Position numbers and translations under genes: made by a program. The notes below the pieces were generated by a model. The model was not told the DNA's origin. It worked only from the letters and a program-made list of their open reading frames with translations, and searched no databases. Below are positions 6,116 through 7,644 of a stretch of DNA of 7,644 bases, one piece after another (position 1 is the stretch's first letter; each line of letters starts with the position of its first letter). Source of the DNA: Marinospirillum sp. (lineage in GTDB: Bacteria; Pseudomonadota; Gammaproteobacteria; Pseudomonadales; Halomonadaceae); assembly GCF_014859565.1 (NCBI RefSeq), contig NZ_JACUUA010000161.1:1-7644 (forward strand). Reading direction: 5' to 3'.

Positions 6116-6979
6116 ATGACGATTGAGTCAGCCACTTTTCAAACCGTAATCACACGGCTGGAAGGTGAAGGCACACAGGGCAAACCCCAAGCAGCCACAC
6201 CTTCCCAGCTCCCCCTGAATGCACTTCACCTTGAGGTTGAGGTGTTCCAGCCACGAGACCTAGCAAGTGATACAGCCGCCAAAGAGGCGCATATCAGGAC
6301 GCTGGAAGAGGCCATTTACCAGACTTCAGGCAACACACTGGAGCCGCTGGTGGTGTGGTGGTCTGGTTGCCGGTGGTATGTGATAGACGGACACCACAGG
6401 CTGCAGGCTTACCAGAATGTCCACAAGAGAGGGAAGGTCAAGGTTAGAGCTGTTCCGGTGCGGGTGTTCAAGGGAACAGTGATAGAGGCCATGACAGAAG
6501 CAACCCGCCTCAACTCCAGAGACAAGTTACCCATGACCAAAGATGACAAAGCAAACAGGGCATGGAAGTTTGTGGCAATGGATAAAGGCTTATCAAAGAA
6601 GCAGATAGCTCAAATGTGCGGGGTGGGGTCAGCTACCGTTGCCAGAATGCGGCAGGTAGTGGCAAGGATGAAGGAAGATGATCCTGAAGGCTGGCAAGAG
6701 GAAGCGTTAGACCTGACATGGAAGGAAGCGCAGAACTACGGGAAGGAGCAGCGGCAGTTCTCAGACGACTGGGAGGAGAAACAGGCGCAGGACTGGGCGC
6801 AGCGATTGGCTAAGACTTTCGGGAAGAAACCCAGTGGTCAGCCTGACATTTTCCTGAGAGCCGTTGAACTGTATTCCCCCAAGCTGATGCAAGAGATTCA
6901 GGAAGCCATGAAGTTCATCATTGTGGAGCACATGAGGGAAAGCGGGGAGACACTGGAGGATTACGCGCTGGACTTCTGA
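6116..6979 (+). CDS. ParB-like (ParB/sulfiredoxin-fold) DNA-binding protein without ParA
   Basis: A 287-residue protein with a ParB-type N-terminal domain. The box VIDGHHRLQAY (about 89-99) is the ParB/Srx nucleotide-binding motif in its GHHR form; ATRLNSRDKLPMT (about 129-141) matches the following conserved segment; and a helix-turn-helix lies at about 158-181 (GLSKKQIAQMCGVGSATVARM). The C-terminal third is charged and helical. ATG 6116 is chosen over an in-frame TTG at 6098, which falls inside the inverted repeat. It follows the resolvase by 75 bp on the same strand. No ParA ATPase is present, so active partition by a standard ParABS is unlikely. Roles to consider are transcriptional regulation, CTP-dependent DNA clamping or nuclease-like activity; the family alone does not decide. 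Confidence 0.8.
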   Translation: MTIESATFQTVITRLEGEGTQGKPQAATPSQLPLNALHLEVEVFQPRDLASDTAAKEAHIRTLEEAIYQTSGNTLEPLVVWWSGCRWYVIDGHHRLQAYQNVHKRGKVKVRAVPVRVFKGTVIEAMTEATRLNSRDKLPMTKDDKANRAWKFVAMDKGLSKKQIAQMCGVGSATVARMRQVVARMKEDDPEGWQEEALDLTWKEAQNYGKEQRQFSDDWEEKQAQDWAQRLAKTFGKKPSGQPDIFLRAVELYSPKLMQEIQEAMKFIIVEHMRESGETLEDYALDF

Positions 6980-6989
6980 CGATGGTAGC

Positions 6990-7032
6990 CACTCAGGGTG
7001 TATCTTCCCTTGGGGTGTATCGTGATACAGGG
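6990..7032 (+). repeat. 43-bp direct repeat, copy 1 (upstream of the KilA-N gene)
   Basis: Identical over all 43 bases to 7401-7443. It contains GGTGTATC twice (6998-7005 and 7014-7021) and ends with the palindrome TGTATC-GT-GATACA (7016-7029) plus GGG. It fills most of the gap between the ParB-like stop and the KilA-N ribosome site, so it probably carries regulatory sites. Confidence 0.9.
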
Positions 7033-7065
7033 CAAGGATGCCCGTTACTACATGGAGGGTGCAGC

Positions 7066-7479
7066 ATGAACCTGACCGTAGCTGATGTTTCCATCCGTCA
7101 AGATGCCGAAGGTCGCTTCTGCCTGAATGATCTGCACAAGGCGGCTGGTGGTGAGACTCGTCATAAACCTGTTGAGTGGCTTCGTAATCAGAAAACTCAA
7201 GAGTTGATTGAGGAGACACTCAAAGTGGGATTTCCCACTTTGGTCACTTTCCGAGGGGGACGAACCCCTGGCACCTACGTCTGCAAGGAACTGGTCTATG
7301 CCTACGCAATGTGGATCAGTCCAGCCTTCCACCTGAAGGTTATCCGTGCGTATGACGAGTTGCAGACTAACGGGGTGGCCTTCTCTGAACGGATGGGGGT
7401 CACTCAGGGTGTATCTTCCCTTGGGGTGTATCGTGATACAGGGGTGGGGCTGCTTCTTTATTTTTTTTCAGGGGGTTAG
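7066..7479 (+). CDS. Small KilA-N domain protein, probably 3'-truncated
   Basis: A 137-residue product. Residues 1-105 form a KilA-N DNA-binding domain typical of large DNA-virus and phage proteins: FCLNDLHKAAGG (18-29), KPVEWLRNQKTQELI (34-48), GTYVCKELVYAYAMWISPAF (69-88) and LKVIRAYDELQ (90-100). Phage KilA-N proteins usually continue into a second, often antirepressor-type, domain. Here the frame instead enters the second 43-bp repeat (residues 112-126) and ends with GLLLYFFSGG. This suggests recombination replaced the natural C-terminus. ATG 7066 has a strong GGAGGG (7054-7059) six bases upstream. The frame is open back to an ATG at 6982, but that part merely translates repeat copy 1, so it is rejected as the start. 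Expected to be a DNA-binding regulator; its target is unknown. Confidence 0.8.
   Translation: MNLTVADVSIRQDAEGRFCLNDLHKAAGGETRHKPVEWLRNQKTQELIEETLKVGFPTLVTFRGGRTPGTYVCKELVYAYAMWISPAFHLKVIRAYDELQTNGVAFSERMGVTQGVSSLGVYRDTGVGLLLYFFSGG
7401..7443 (+). repeat. 43-bp direct repeat, copy 2 (inside the KilA-N reading frame)
   Basis: Identical to 6990-7032, 411 bp away (a multiple of three), so both copies read TQGVSSLGVYRDTG in the KilA-N frame. The palindrome TGTATC-GT-GATACA is at 7427-7440. A T-rich tract (7456-7468) follows shortly after and may help end transcription. Confidence 0.9.
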
Positions 7480-7495
7480 AAACACAGTCTACGAC

Positions 7496-7534
7496 AGTGA
7501 TAGAAACCTGTGATAGAGACCTGTGATATATATG
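7496..7534 (+). repeat. Three 13-bp iterons, right arm
   Basis: Units start at 7496 (AGTGATAGAAACC), 7509 (TGTGATAGAGACC) and 7522 (TGTGATATATATG, degenerate). They match the left array in sequence, period, copy number and orientation, and lie about 58 bp from the right att core. Confidence 0.7.
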
Positions 7535-7585
7535 AAAAGGCGCATACTTCTAAACTATTGATTTGCAAAGAAATATACGCCTTTT
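7535..7585 (-). terminator. Element-borne hairpin terminator replacing that of ssrA
   Basis: Arms at 7535-7551 and 7569-7585 form a 17-bp stem around a 17-base loop. In minus-strand RNA the two irregular positions are G-U wobbles; in plus-strand RNA they would be C-A clashes, so the structure suits minus-strand transcripts from ssrA. It begins seven bases past the tmRNA CCA end and closes with UUUU. The plus strand has five T after its stem, so some activity both ways is possible. Confidence 0.65.
7551..7563 (-). promoter_or_regulatory. Candidate IHF binding site in the right arm
   Basis: AATCAATAGTTTA on the minus strand matches the IHF consensus WATCAANNNNTTR at every defined position. It lies between the right iterons and the att core, where IHF-induced bending would bring arm-bound integrase to the core. 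It occupies the loop of the terminator hairpin. Confidence 0.45.
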
Positions 7586-7591
7586 TCGGTA

Positions 7592-7611
7592 TTGGTGGAG
7601 ACGGCGGGAGT
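7592..7611. repeat. Attachment-site copy at ssrA (att core)
   Basis: Twenty bases identical to 3365-3384, forming the last 19 bases of ssrA (T-loop 3' half, T-stem 3' strand, acceptor strand and CCA end) plus one flanking base. Here the sequence continues correctly into the rest of the T-arm, so this copy keeps ssrA whole. Confidence 0.85.
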
Positions 7612-7644
7612 TGAACCCGCGTCCGTCGGCACTCTGCCCTTGGA
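7593..7644 (-). ncRNA. ssrA: tmRNA, 3' end (partial, cut by window edge)
   Basis: The minus strand ends with a tRNA-like 3' part: T-stem GCGGG (7620-7616), T-loop TTCAACT (7615-7609), T-stem CCCGC (7608-7604), acceptor strand CGTCTCC (7603-7597), then ACCA to 7593. The upstream bases GACGGAC are typical of bacterial tmRNA, which rescues stalled ribosomes. The CCA is encoded. The peptide-tag region lies outside the window. The element's insertion leaves the mature 3' end unchanged. Confidence 0.85.

Larger units (their letters stand above)
3365..7611. mobile_element. Small integrative element (about 4.2 kb) inserted in the 3' end of ssrA
   Basis: The limits are two identical 20-bp direct repeats (3365-3384 and 7592-7611), one being the true 3' end of ssrA and the other a displaced copy. 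The repeat unit is 4,227 bp. Inside lie a tyrosine integrase adjacent to one end, iterons at both ends, a serine resolvase with a res-like site, a ParB-like gene, a KilA-N gene and two tiny ORFs. ssrA is a well-known integration target for phages and islands. No genes for replication initiation, transfer, packaging or virion structure are visible. The element is likely to depend on a helper or on host functions for any spread; it could also be a decayed remnant of a larger element, although its ends and recombinases look intact. Confidence 0.85.

Noticed and set aside
6265..6490. Further GTGATA motifs inside the ParB-like gene
   Set aside because: Isolated hexamer-level matches in coding sequence (for example codons for V-I-D); no period or flanking similarity to the iterons.
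6982..7065. N-terminal extension of the KilA-N protein from ATG 6982
   Set aside because: It only translates the 43-bp repeat; ATG 7066 has a strong GGAGGG at correct spacing and begins directly at the domain.

Overview
The window suggests a gammaproteobacterium with mid-range GC. The basis is the tmRNA 3' end, the gene families and the strong Shine-Dalgarno sites; the species cannot be told. The main content is a compact integrative element of about 4.2 kb (3365-7611) sitting in the 3' end of the tmRNA gene ssrA. The last 52 bases of ssrA run on the minus strand into the right edge of the window. A 20-bp copy of the end of ssrA lies at the left end of the element.

Left of the element (1-3364), both genes read on the minus strand. 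A full-length MmeI-family fused endonuclease/methyltransferase (222-3140) has its nuclease, methylase and specificity motifs intact. Downstream of it is the first 21 codons of an unrecognised gene (1-64), with two GATA-N6-TATC inverted repeats upstream. Next to the att copy is a hairpin terminator (3329-3360) in exactly the position where the ssrA terminator would lie before insertion.

Inside the element, left to right: int promoter and three 13-bp iterons; a tyrosine integrase (3498-4802); two tiny translationally coupled minus-strand ORFs (5183-4888) that I do not recognise; a regulatory segment; a three-part res-like site with the resolvase promoter inside it; a Tn3-type serine resolvase (5480-6040); a ParB-like protein with no ParA (6116-6979); a small KilA-N protein (7066-7479) bracketed by two identical 43-bp direct repeats; three more iterons; a perfect IHF-consensus match; a replacement terminator for ssrA; and the right att copy, which restores the ssrA 3' end.

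How the parts may work together: the integrase would act on the 20-bp core with iterons and IHF as arm sites. The resolvase/res pair would reduce tandem or multimeric copies to monomers. The ParB-like and KilA-N proteins are DNA-binding candidates for regulation or maintenance. No replication initiator, relaxase, capsid, terminase or recognisable excisionase is present, so the element looks like a minimal satellite or hitch-hiker rather than a self-sufficient phage or conjugative element. The MmeI gene may belong to the chromosome or to an older island stacked in the same ssrA site.
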